Shown: positions 1 through 5,576, numbered from the stretch's first letter. The stretch: DNA of 7,582 nt from Candidatus Iainarchaeum sp. (GCA_026397035.1 JAPLVQ010000154.1:1-7582), one strand, 5' to 3'. Program-made: numbers and translations. The notes: generated by a model not told the origin, from the letters alone.

Positions 1-99
1 GAAGCAATGAAAAAATATGTTAACGAATCACAAAAAAAGCATTGGACAGCAACAGAAAACAAAACAACCCAAACAACAATGCTACAGTACAGCAGTTAG
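1..99 (+). CDS. 3' end of an unidentified plus-strand gene (partial)
   Basis: Frame 1 is open from the first base to a TAG at 97-99 and encodes 32 residues, EAMKKYVNESQKKHWTATEN followed by a Thr/Gln-rich end finishing in MLQYSS. The codons are A-rich, as in the small transposon gene at 818-982, so the tail may belong to a mobile element. Its end overlaps the last codons of the minus-strand transposase frame by 18 bases, which suggests two units were joined here. I do not recognise the family. A short open frame at a window edge could also be chance. Confidence 0.4.
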   Translation, partial: EAMKKYVNESQKKHWTATENKTTQTTMLQYSS

Positions 100-765
100 C
101 CAAAAGACCCTCGGGGTTTCAACCCCGAGTAGTTCAGCTTGTTCAAACAATCTCATTTCGGATTGAAATCCAGTTGCAAAACTGACATAGATTTTAGTTT
201 TCAAATCAACAATAGTTGATGTAATGATATATTCTTTTCGTTCAACTTCTTCCCAAGTTTCTTTATTTTCATCTTTGTCAGTTCGATAATGTTTTGTGAT
301 TGTTAATGCATATCCTGTGCCGTCTGATGATGCATCTATTTCTCTTGGTTTTCCACAACTCAAGACATACAAGTTGTGCAAAATCATTCCCACGAGCTGA
401 TCTTCATAGGCTCTTTCAATTGTTTTGTAACTAAAAGTTTCATTACCAGTTAACGAAAATATTAATGCAAACGATTCCATATCTCGATTTGTTAAATCCA
501 AAATTTGTTGCACCAAGTGCAGCTTGGTCAACAACACACGGTCTTTCAATGGCCTGCCAGTAATTTGTTTAACTTCTATAAATCCTGCGGCTTTATCCAC
601 GTCCTTGTTAATTCGTTCAAACAAAACACGTTTGAGGTCACGCAACCGATTATCATACTCTTTTGAGAATTTTGGTTTTTCAATAGCAAACTCTTTCTTG
701 TAAAGCTTTTTCAAAAAATCCATTTCGTCAAGAGTTTTCTGCAAATGTTTATTCATTAAACGCAT
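82..765 (-). pseudogene. DDE-type transposase, truncated to its N-terminal half
   Basis: The 227-residue product has a charged, helical N-terminus and a helix-turn-helix-like stretch around residues 90-125 (TNRDMESFALIF then SYKTIERAYE). A strand of the kind that carries the first catalytic Asp follows, IDASSDGTGYAL at 143-154 (D144/D148), and then TSTIVDLKTKIYVSFATGFQ at 182-201. This resembles the N-terminal half of archaeal transposases with an RNase H-like core. Such enzymes are normally about twice this length, and the later acidic residues are missing. The likely homologous part ends near residue 213. The last residues, VETPRVFWLTAVL, are encoded across a hairpin (110-129) and into the neighbouring gene tail, so they are probably junction sequence. 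The ATG at 765 is preferred over 756 because a TATA box is centred 25.5 bases upstream. It is divergent from a DUF2080-like gene, which supports a transposon origin. The IS family is not resolved. Confidence 0.65.
110..129. repeat. Perfect 9-bp-stem hairpin at the transposase breakpoint
   Basis: CTCGGGGTTTCAACCCCGAG can fold into a 9-bp GC-rich stem with a 2-base loop. It lies 10 bases after the stop codon of the left-edge gene, exactly where the transposase frame stops looking like a transposase. It could be a terminal hairpin of an inserted element, as in IS200/IS605-type ends, or a transcription terminator of either gene. It lacks a strong T-run on the plus side; on the minus side a short TCTTTT follows. 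Confidence 0.5.
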
Positions 766-785
766 AAAATACTAACAACCAACAC

Positions 786-794
786 ATTTATAAT
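786..794. promoter_or_regulatory. Single bidirectional TATA box for two divergent transposon genes
   Basis: ATTTATAAT has a symmetrical core, TTATAA, centred at 790.5. That centre is 25.5 bases from the A of the minus-strand ATG (765) and 27.5 bases from the A of the plus-strand ATG (818). Both are the spacing expected for archaeal leaderless transcripts. In archaea, TBP binds the TATA box and TFB at the BRE sets direction, so one near-palindromic box could serve both genes. The two start contexts also share ATGCGT. Confidence 0.6.
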
Positions 795-817
795 AATATG
801 TATATAATACATATTAT
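793..817. repeat. Perfect 11-bp inverted repeat (3-base spacer) before the DUF2080-like gene
   Basis: The arms are ATAATATGTAT (793-803) and ATACATATTAT (807-817), separated by ATA. The repeat overlaps the edge of the shared TATA box and ends one base before the start codon at 818. It therefore covers the predicted transcription start of the plus-strand gene and the upstream promoter face of the transposase gene. This placement suits an operator or transposase-binding site that represses both genes, but the AT-rich composition weakens the inference. Confidence 0.55.
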
Positions 818-982
818 ATGCGTAAAGTACCAATAACAGAAAAATCAAAAATCACAATAGAAAACATTGACGGTTACTACATCAAAACCGTAACCAAATA
901 CGGAACCGGCGCAAAAATCGACTGCCCAAAAGAACACTTAGGAAAAACAGCCTACATCATAATCAAAAAAACAAAAAAATAG
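818..982 (+). CDS. DUF2080-like transposon-associated small protein
   Basis: This complete ORF of 54 residues starts MRKVPITEKSKITIENIDGY and ends in TAG. The layout is a short beta-rich protein with ENIDGYYIKTVTKYGTGAKIDC (14-35), then CPKEHLGKTAYIII and a lysine tail. The pattern (an I-x-G-Y/F strand, a K-x-V/T strand, a G-rich turn, V/C-P-K-x-x-x-G-K, then a hydrophobic strand) matches the DUF2080 family, small archaeal proteins found beside transposases. The family pattern resembles AbrB/SpoVT-like DNA-binding folds, so a DNA-binding or regulatory role is possible but unproven. It is divergent from the transposase, and a TATA box lies 27.5 bases upstream, so the transcript is probably leaderless. 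C-ending codons (ATC, ACC, TAC) are frequent here, unlike the chromosomal genes to the right. Confidence 0.7.
   Translation: MRKVPITEKSKITIENIDGYYIKTVTKYGTGAKIDCPKEHLGKTAYIIIKKTKK
959..981 (-). terminator. Poly-T terminator for thrS, embedded antisense in the small transposon gene
   Basis: Read on the minus strand downstream of the thrS stop codon, this stretch is two long T-runs, the complement of the AAA-rich lysine codons ending the 54-residue gene. Archaeal RNA polymerase terminates at such T-rich tracts. It lies about 80 bases past the thrS stop. The A-rich run also has a coding explanation, so a terminator role is inferred. Confidence 0.35.
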
Positions 983-1025
983 ACTCTTTATATACTTTTG
1001 TCCCAGAGTCCTTGGAGGGTTTTTT
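982..1025 (+). terminator. Possible terminator after the DUF2080-like gene
   Basis: GACTCT (982-987) and AGAGTC (1005-1010) form a 6-bp inverted repeat with a 17-base loop. GGAGGG and a run of six T (1020-1025) follow. Archaeal termination depends mainly on T-runs, so the T6 is the more useful signal. The inverted repeat could also be a relic of the element's end. Confidence 0.3.
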
Positions 1026-1061
1026 GAGTGCTAGCCTGTTTATGCTTTTTTAGATTTAGAG

Positions 1062-2798
1062 TTATTCTTCCTGTAGTTTTTTCAATTTCTCAATCAATTC
1101 AGCGTAACCCAGTTTGTATTGTGTTCCATTTCTTTCCCTTACTTGGTATTCTCCGCTTGTTTTTTCTTTTTCGCCGAACACAAGCATTAAAGGAATTTTT
1201 AATAGCTGAGCATTTCTGATTTTGTTTCCGAGTGTCTGGTCTTTAATATCAACTTCTATTCTGTACCCTTCGTCCATTAGTTTCTTCTTTAATTCGTTAG
1301 CGTTTTCAATAAACTTTTCAGATACGGGAATTATTCTTATTTGTTCTGGGGATAACCAGAATGGTAAATTTCCGCCTGTTTGTTCTAGCATGAAAGCGAT
1401 TGTTCTTTCAAGGCATCCGACCGCCGCACGGTGTACTACTACCGGGCGTTGTTTTGTCCCATCTTTTTCTATGTAATTCATGTCAAATTTTTCAGCTGCG
1501 GCAAAATCAACTTGTACCGTAAAAAGAGAATCTTCTTTACCGTAAACATTTCTTGCTTGTATATCTATTTTTGGTCCGTAGAATGCGGCTTCATTTTCCG
1601 CTTCCTCGTAATTCATTTTTGATTTATCAAGAACACTCTTAAGAACCGCCTGTGCTTTTTCCCACATTTCGGGGTTGTCAATATATTTTTCCTTGTTGTT
1701 CGGGTCCCATTTGCTGAATCTGTACCAATAGTCTTTGATTCCTAACTTTTTCATACAGTACTGGATTAGTTCAAGTGTTGAGTTTATTTCTTCCTCAAGT
1801 TGGTCTGGTCTTACAATTAAATGCGCATCATTAAGTGTGAACTGCCATACGCGTACGATTCCGTGTAATTCTCCGCTTTGTTCTTTTCTAAATAACTGTG
1901 CTACTTCTCCTAATCTTATTGGCATGTCGCGGTAGCTGTATTGTTTTGATTTATAAATCATGTATTGGTGGGGGCAGGTCATGGGTCGGAGGAAGTATTC
2001 GCTTCCTTCTATCTCAAGTTGAAACATGCTTTCTTTGTAATGAGTGTAATGTCCCGAGATTTTATATAAATCCGATTTTGTCATTACTGGTGTTCGTGTG
2101 CGCAAGTACCCTCTTTTTGTTTCTTCATCCTCAATAAATCTCTGCAGTACTTGCATCATCATTGCTCCGCGCGGAGTAAATAAAGGAAGTCCTTTTCCGA
2201 TTACTTCGCTTGTAATAAATAAATCAAGTTCTTTCCCGAGTTTTACATGAGAGTTTTCTTCGGCTTTTTTTCTTGCCTCAGCCCACTCGTCAAGTTCTTT
2301 TTGCGTTTTGAATCCTATTCCGTATACTCTTTGGAGTACTGCGTTTTTTTCGTTTCCTTTCCAGTAAGCGCTTGAGGTTTTTAGTAATTTCACCGCCCCT
2401 ATTTCTGAAATACTTTCAAGGTGAGGACCTTTACACATGTCAACAAAGTCCCCGTTAGTGTAAGTACTGATTTTTTCTTTGCCATTGTTGGCAAGATCAT
2501 TAATCATTTCCACTTTGTAAGGGTTATTTTCAAAAAACTTTAGTGCTTCTTCTACACCCATTTTTCCTTTAATCATTTTTTCTTTTCTTTGCAATATTTC
2601 TTTCATCCTTGCTTCTATTTTTTCAAGCGCTTTAGAGTCAATGCTTTCCGCAAGCTCAAAATCATAATGAAATCCCTGTTCTATTGGTGGTCCTATTGCG
2701 ATTTTTGCTTTAGGATAGAGTTCAATTAGTGCGTTAGCGAACACGTGCGCGGCTGTGTGCCACATCTTTTCAGTATAGTTATTTTCCTCTCCGCACAT
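1062..2798 (-). CDS. thrS: Threonyl-tRNA synthetase, bacterial-type, lacking the TGS domain
   Basis: This class II synthetase charges tRNA-Thr with threonine using ATP. The 578 residues start directly in the N2 editing domain: HTAAH (H14, H18) and MCKGPH (C122, H126) are the four conserved residues of the bacterial-type domain that hydrolyses Ser-tRNA-Thr. The catalytic core (about 190-480) has motif 1 around TRTPVM (235-240), motif 2 FRKEQSGELHGIVRVW (303-318) and motif 3 around GCLER (R465). The zinc ligands are C275, H326 and H456. The anticodon-binding domain (about 485-578) ends in a charged helix. Bacterial ThrRS of about 640 residues has an extra TGS domain (about 60 residues) at the N-terminus. 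Here the upstream frame hits a stop at 2856-2858 with no alternative start, so the domain is truly absent. Most archaeal ThrRS carry a DTD-like editing domain instead. The ATG at 2798 has a TATA-like box 27 bases upstream. Confidence 0.96.
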   Translation of the reverse strand: MCGEENNYTEKMWHTAAHVFANALIELYPKAKIAIGPPIEQGFHYDFELAESIDSKALEKIEARMKEILQRKEKMIKGKMGVEEALKFFENNPYKVEMINDLANNGKEKISTYTNGDFVDMCKGPHLESISEIGAVKLLKTSSAYWKGNEKNAVLQRVYGIGFKTQKELDEWAEARKKAEENSHVKLGKELDLFITSEVIGKGLPLFTPRGAMMMQVLQRFIEDEETKRGYLRTRTPVMTKSDLYKISGHYTHYKESMFQLEIEGSEYFLRPMTCPHQYMIYKSKQYSYRDMPIRLGEVAQLFRKEQSGELHGIVRVWQFTLNDAHLIVRPDQLEEEINSTLELIQYCMKKLGIKDYWYRFSKWDPNNKEKYIDNPEMWEKAQAVLKSVLDKSKMNYEEAENEAAFYGPKIDIQARNVYGKEDSLFTVQVDFAAAEKFDMNYIEKDGTKQRPVVVHRAAVGCLERTIAFMLEQTGGNLPFWLSPEQIRIIPVSEKFIENANELKKKLMDEGYRIEVDIKDQTLGNKIRNAQLLKIPLMLVFGEKEKTSGEYQVRERNGTQYKLGYAELIEKLKKLQEE

Positions 2799-2820
2799 GA
2801 ATAAATCTGACTTAAAAAAG

Positions 2821-2830
2821 CTTAAAATAG
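2821..2830 (-). promoter_or_regulatory. TATA-like promoter element of thrS
   Basis: CTATTTTAAG on the minus strand is centred about 27 bases before the thrS ATG, the position expected for a leaderless archaeal transcript. A second candidate, TTTTATACA (2875-2883), lies about 80 bases upstream and would give a leader of roughly 50 bases. Confidence 0.45.
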
Positions 2831-2873
2831 TGTCTGTTAGATTCGACGATTTTAACTATTAAAAGTTTGATAG

Positions 2874-2918
2874 TTGTATAAAACGTGGGCTTGAGCGTAA
2901 TCAAATTTAGTTATACAA
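2874..2918. repeat. 8-bp inverted repeat upstream of thrS
   Basis: TTGTATAA (2874-2881) and TTATACAA (2911-2918) are perfect inverted copies 29 bases apart, in the gap between the methyltransferase stop and the thrS start. The left copy contains the alternative thrS TATA box. It could be a paired regulator site or chance in AT-rich DNA. Confidence 0.3.
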
Positions 2919-2933
2919 AATTTGCGACTTTGC

Positions 2934-3611
2934 TTATTTTTTTGATGCAATTGTCTTGATAGTATTGCACCCATATCCTTCGTCATTTACAATTATTTTA
3001 ATCAACTTTAATGACTTAACTGATTTTATCGCTTTAACATATTCTTTAACAGAGGGGGCGTTAAAATGTGCTAAGACCCACTCTTTCTGGTTTAAGGGTG
3101 CATTGTTTCTTTCGATGAAACAATCAATCCATTTTTCAAATTCTTTTACACTTAGACTTTTTAAGTTTACAAATGAATTATTTATCAGAAATGCATTCTT
3201 GTTAGCCAGACGGGACATGGTCAAAAAACCTTTTTTCAATTCATTCAAACGGTGAAAAGTGTGTCTCGAAATTATTAAGTCTCCATGAAGAAAATCTGGT
3301 TTTAGCTTGTTAATATCCTTATAATAAATCTTCATCCGCGGACAGTCTTTCAATAATCTTTTTGCAAGTTTAATCATTGTTTTTGAATTATCTATCCCGA
3401 TTATGGTTGCATATGGAAGTTTTTTTGTTAAAAGAAGTTCTGTTTCCCCAGAACCGCAACCTAAATCTATTATTGTGGGATTTGGTTTATTCAATTTTTT
3501 GGCATAACTCAAAACAACATCCAAAAATTCATCATATCTTTCCAAATTGCTTTTGTTATCTGAATGAAAATCCAAAGCAGTTTTTCCTTGAATGGACTCG
3601 CGTCTTTTCAT
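2934..3611 (-). CDS. Class I SAM-dependent methyltransferase, substrate unknown
   Basis: The 225-residue protein has a Rossmann-type methyltransferase domain. Motif I is IIDLGCGSGETELL at 47-60 (D49, G51, G53, G55), the SAM-binding glycine loop. The strand-2 acidic residue that binds the SAM ribose is D74 in IIGIDNS. The post-motif region has KDINKLKPDF (98-107) and motif IV-like DLIISRHTFHRL (111-122), where methyltransferases commonly have a conserved H/F around this point. The C-terminal third (about 155-225) is variable, as usual for the substrate-recognition part. It resembles the methyltransf_11/25 class that acts on small molecules or tRNA, and the substrate cannot be told. It lies upstream of thrS on the same strand, with a 135-base gap that has its own promoter elements. 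The start at 3611 is supported by a TATA box 26.5 bases upstream. Confidence 0.85.
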   Translation of the reverse strand: MKRRESIQGKTALDFHSDNKSNLERYDEFLDVVLSYAKKLNKPNPTIIDLGCGSGETELLLTKKLPYATIIGIDNSKTMIKLAKRLLKDCPRMKIYYKDINKLKPDFLHGDLIISRHTFHRLNELKKGFLTMSRLANKNAFLINNSFVNLKSLSVKEFEKWIDCFIERNNAPLNQKEWVLAHFNAPSVKEYVKAIKSVKSLKLIKIIVNDEGYGCNTIKTIASKK

Positions 3612-3631
3612 AACAGTATTATCAATGCTTG

Positions 3632-3642
3632 AATATATAAAA
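3632..3642 (-). promoter_or_regulatory. TATA box of the methyltransferase gene
   Basis: TTTTATATATT on the minus strand is close to the archaeal consensus. Its TTTATATA core (3634-3641) is centred 26.5 bases from the ATG at 3611, which indicates a leaderless mRNA. Confidence 0.65.
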
Positions 3643-3671
3643 CAATTTAGAATTTCATTTGAGCTTTTTTG

Positions 3672-3683
3672 TTTTATAAAAAA
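3672..3683 (+). promoter_or_regulatory. Candidate TATA box of the 3760-4425 gene
   Basis: TTTTATAAAAAA contains the symmetrical TTTATAAA. Initiation on the plus strand would fall near 3703 and give a leader of 36-57 bases before the candidate starts 3739 and 3760. No Shine-Dalgarno-like sequence is visible. Weaker boxes closer to the start (TTATTAAT at 3724-3731) are also possible. Confidence 0.3.
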
Positions 3684-3759
3684 CTAAAAGCATTTTTTTT
3701 GAACTTTAAGTGAATCAGAACGATTATTAATAGCTTTTATGTTTATATTTTTGGTTAAC

Positions 3760-4425
3760 ATGCCAGGATTGCTTTCTATTAAGGAAATTCTCAAAAAACC
3801 TTTGCATCAAAGGACACCCCAGGAACAAAGCGTGGCAGATTCTCTTAGCAAGGCATTAGATAGGACACAAAAATGGAAACAAAGTGGAAAACCAAGGGTT
3901 GATGGGGTACTAGCTAGTGTGTTGGATAGAATGGGATTGCCTGATTATCCGAGTAATGAGGAGTCGTATGCTTTTATTAATGGTCGTAAATGTATAAGCG
4001 CGCTTTTAGAGTATTACTCGCATAACAGATCAAAGCCTGTTGAAGCTAAGGCAATTGTAACTATTTTTAAATTTACTCAAGCAAATTTGCATCCTTCCTT
4101 AGTGGATGCGTTTGGATACTTTGTCACTTCCCTAATTAGAGAGGATAATATTCCAGTGACTTCGCGAGCCAAAAAATTACTCGAAAATGACCGGACGGAG
4201 TTTATAAAAAGTACTGTGAAAGAGGCATTTACTGGTGTTCCAAAGGGGGATTTTGGAAATAAGAAAAGCAAAGACTTGGAAACTGTCACATCTTTGGAGT
4301 TCGATGCACGGGTAAATCCAAAAACTGCTCGCAAACTTGTAAAAAAATTTCTTGGATCTGAGAGAAATCTTGTTCCTCAATTAGGAAATGGTCCTTTCTT
4401 TCGTAGGCGCCGCACAAAGCCTTAA
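3760..4425 (+). CDS. Uncharacterised protein, 221 residues
   Basis: I do not recognise this protein. From the ATG at 3760 it begins MPGLLSIKEILKKPLHQRTP. The body looks mostly helical, with a central segment (roughly residues 70-135, from AFINGRKCISALLEYY to TSLIREDNIPVTSR) that could be an all-alpha repeat-like bundle. It ends in a very basic tail, FFRRRRTKP, suggesting contact with nucleic acid. There is no signal peptide or membrane span. An in-frame ATG at 3739 would add MFIFLVN, but that stretch is encoded by T-rich, promoter-like DNA, so the later start is preferred, with moderate certainty. The gene stands alone, divergent from the methyltransferase (about 130-150 bases) and convergent with the Cys-rich gene (47-base gap). 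Confidence 0.7.
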   Translation: MPGLLSIKEILKKPLHQRTPQEQSVADSLSKALDRTQKWKQSGKPRVDGVLASVLDRMGLPDYPSNEESYAFINGRKCISALLEYYSHNRSKPVEAKAIVTIFKFTQANLHPSLVDAFGYFVTSLIREDNIPVTSRAKKLLENDRTEFIKSTVKEAFTGVPKGDFGNKKSKDLETVTSLEFDARVNPKTARKLVKKFLGSERNLVPQLGNGPFFRRRRTKP

Positions 4426-4445
4426 TTAATTAGTTCTCTAAGAAA

Positions 4446-4464
4446 TTGGCTTTTTATTTTTTAA
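4446..4464 (+). terminator. T-rich terminator after the 221-residue protein gene
   Basis: GGCTTTTTATTTTTTAATT follows the stop codon at 4423-4425 by about 20 bases, in the 47-base gap between two convergent genes. T-tracts of this kind are enough for archaeal termination. Confidence 0.45.
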
Positions 4465-4472
4465 TTCAGAGC

Positions 4473-4877
4473 TTATTTTCTTGCTCTTGTGCATTTTTCT
4501 TTGTAGCAGATTGAGTGGTATTCTTTACAGTAATCTTTTCCGAATCCTTCTTTTCTGTGTGTGCATTCGTTCCAGTTAGTGTTTCCGCCTGTTTGTAAGT
4601 TCATGTTTGATTGGGATGCGATGTTTCTGATTATGCTCCCGCAAGCAGCGTTTGCGTTACTAGTGGTGTTTCGTGAGCCGAATGTTCTTTGTTGTGGAAT
4701 AAATCCTTTTATTTCTGAATCAGCGTAATTAATATCTTTTTTTTCTGCAGTAGTTTTTCCCATTGAGGCTTCGTTTTCCGCCACGTCCACTAAGTTTTTT
4801 GGCTCCATTGGTGAGGTTGGTACGCTTCTCTGAGGTGTATTCTTCTTTGCAGCGCTTATTATATCTTTGAATCCCAT
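4473..4877 (-). CDS. Small Cys/His-rich protein, possible zinc binder
   Basis: This 134-residue protein of unknown family starts MGFKDIISAAKKNTPQRSVP. Residues 14-100 are polar (Ser, Thr, Asn, Pro, Lys) and probably disordered. The last 30 residues hold C105-x-H107-x9-C117-x3-H121-x2-C124-x4-C129, then a basic tail. Six metal-ligand-type residues in 25 positions point to a compact zinc-binding knuckle. One further Cys (C79) lies in the linker. The ATG at 4877 is preferred; an earlier in-frame TTG (4916) and GTG (4895) exist. A TATA-like CTATTAAC lies about 29 bases before the ATG, while AATAAAA (4919-4925) would suit the GTG, so the start is not settled. It is preceded on the same strand by the basic protein gene, about 140 bases away, and so may have its own promoter. 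Confidence 0.65.
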   Translation of the reverse strand: MGFKDIISAAKKNTPQRSVPTSPMEPKNLVDVAENEASMGKTTAEKKDINYADSEIKGFIPQQRTFGSRNTTSNANAACGSIIRNIASQSNMNLQTGGNTNWNECTHRKEGFGKDYCKEYHSICYKEKCTRARK

Positions 4878-4945
4878 AAAACTATTGAGCACCACACATT
4901 TTGTTAATAGAGGCAAAATGTTTTATTCTTGGAAGTGTATCAATC

Positions 4946-4994
4946 GTCAACCGGTTCTGCTGAATTGACAAGCTATTTTTTTGGTTTTGACAAG
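4946..4994. repeat. TTGACAAG direct repeats with an inverted half-copy
   Basis: TTGACAAG occurs at 4965-4972 and 4987-4994, 22 bases apart (about two helical turns). GTCAA at 4946-4950 is an inverted TTGAC. The cluster lies 70-120 bases upstream of the Cys-rich gene's ATG, where a transcription factor could bind. Short repeats in AT-rich DNA can arise by chance. Confidence 0.3.
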
Positions 4995-4995
4995 T

Positions 4996-5015
4996 TGCAA
5001 TTATTCTAAATTGCA
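4996..5015 (-). terminator. Small hairpin just downstream of the basic protein gene
   Basis: TGCAATT (4996-5002) and AATTGCA (5009-5015) are perfect inverted copies with a 6-base loop. They start four bases past the stop codon of the gene ending at 5019. No T-run follows on the minus strand, so this may be a 3'-end RNA structure rather than a true terminator. Confidence 0.3.
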
Positions 5016-5018
5016 GAG

Positions 5019-5576
5019 TTATTGTTCTTGTTGAAGTAAGAGTGCCCTTCTGATTGCCTTAGTTGACCTATCTTCTTCAAACCTTAACTTGGATTTTCCT
5101 TCTGCTGTCATCTTGTCATTGTAAACTATTTTAAGCATTCGGGAATATCTCGTCGCCGGTTTTAAGCACCCAAAATACACAATCGTTTTTCTAATATCTT
5201 CTTCAGTAAGTTTTCCGGTTTGTGCTCTTTTGAGGATTTCTTCCATTTCGGCATCCGTTTTTTCCATTGACTCGACTTTTGCGGTCCTTCTATTTATCAC
5301 TTGGAGTTCTTTGGGCCAGAAAAAGGAGGGTATTTTTTTCTCTTCGGCTTCGGTTAATTTTTCCCGCCTTAATAATTTCCTTAACAGCCTTTGTTTTTCA
5401 AACATTGCTTTTTTTACCTCTGTGAGGATAGCTTTTTGTTTCATTAAGGTTCTTGCTCTTTTTGTGCGTTTTAAGTGTGCTCTCAGAACAGTTCTTCTGG
5501 AGTTTTGATACAGTTTCCTGGTCCTGTATTTTTTGTACTCTGTGGCTTTTTGCACAATTTCAAGCGCCTTATTCAT
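5019..5576 (-). CDS. Highly basic, helical protein of unknown function
   Basis: The 185 residues start MNKALEIVQKATEYKKYRTR. The protein is very rich in Lys and Arg, with long uninterrupted amphipathic helix (about 1-90, including AHLKRTKRARTLMKQKAILT and a KKAMFEKQRLLRKLLRREKL stretch) likely to form a coiled coil. A middle part follows (IPSFFWPKELQVINRRTAKV, about 82-101), then an acidic-basic helix (EKTDAEMEEILKRAQ) and a second compact region, TIVYFGCLKPATRYSRMLKI. The charge suggests RNA, DNA or ribosome binding. No known family is recognised. An upstream in-frame ATG at 5591 would add MSYLA, but a TATA box (5598-5604) is centred 25 bases before 5576 and would overlap the leader of the longer form, so the shorter start is chosen. 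It is divergent from nre, 120 bases away. Confidence 0.65.
   Translation of the reverse strand: MNKALEIVQKATEYKKYRTRKLYQNSRRTVLRAHLKRTKRARTLMKQKAILTEVKKAMFEKQRLLRKLLRREKLTEAEEKKIPSFFWPKELQVINRRTAKVESMEKTDAEMEEILKRAQTGKLTEEDIRKTIVYFGCLKPATRYSRMLKIVYNDKMTAEGKSKLRFEEDRSTKAIRRALLLQQEQ

Larger units (their letters stand above)
100..1025. mobile_element. Remnant of an archaeal insertion sequence (transposase half plus DUF2080-like gene)
   Basis: The unit consists of the truncated minus-strand transposase, the divergent 54-residue transposon-associated gene and the 52-base shared promoter between them. Outer limits are approximate. The left limit is placed at the junction after the upstream gene tail, and the right limit at the T-run before the 3' end of the tRNA synthetase gene. 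I could not identify convincing terminal inverted repeats or a target duplication, as expected if the transposase-side end has been lost. The element is probably inactive in cis. Confidence 0.55.

Noticed and set aside
110..135. GTTTCAACCCC resembling part of a CRISPR repeat
   Set aside because: There is a single copy, with no regularly spaced repeats or spacers in the window.
82..982. Toxin-antitoxin pair (small gene divergent from a larger one)
   Set aside because: The larger frame has transposase features and the small one fits a transposon-associated family, so a mobile element explains the pair better.
986..999. Strong TATA-like sequence CTTTATATAC between the transposon gene and thrS
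   Set aside because: On either strand the predicted start would not lead into a credible gene; the only nearby plus-strand ATG (1034-1050 region) meets a stop at once.
1028..2137. Five plus-strand open frames inside the thrS region
   Set aside because: They are opposite-strand shadows of thrS: low-complexity Phe/Leu/Ser-rich products with no start signals.
2799..2933. Possible T-box or other riboswitch upstream of thrS
   Set aside because: No specifier-loop or antiterminator-like structure is visible, a TATA box fits a leaderless transcript, and T-boxes are a bacterial device.
2956..3613. Plus-strand frames over the methyltransferase gene
   Set aside because: They are antisense shadows of a gene with clear SAM-binding motifs and its own TATA box.
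4077..4380. Minus-strand frames within the 221-residue protein gene
   Set aside because: Two overlapping frames in different phases, neither with a promoter or recognisable domain; the plus-strand frame is longer and has a terminator.
5230..5508. Plus-strand frame inside the basic protein gene
   Set aside because: Its Phe/Ser/Leu-rich product is the expected antisense image of a Lys/Arg/Glu-rich protein.
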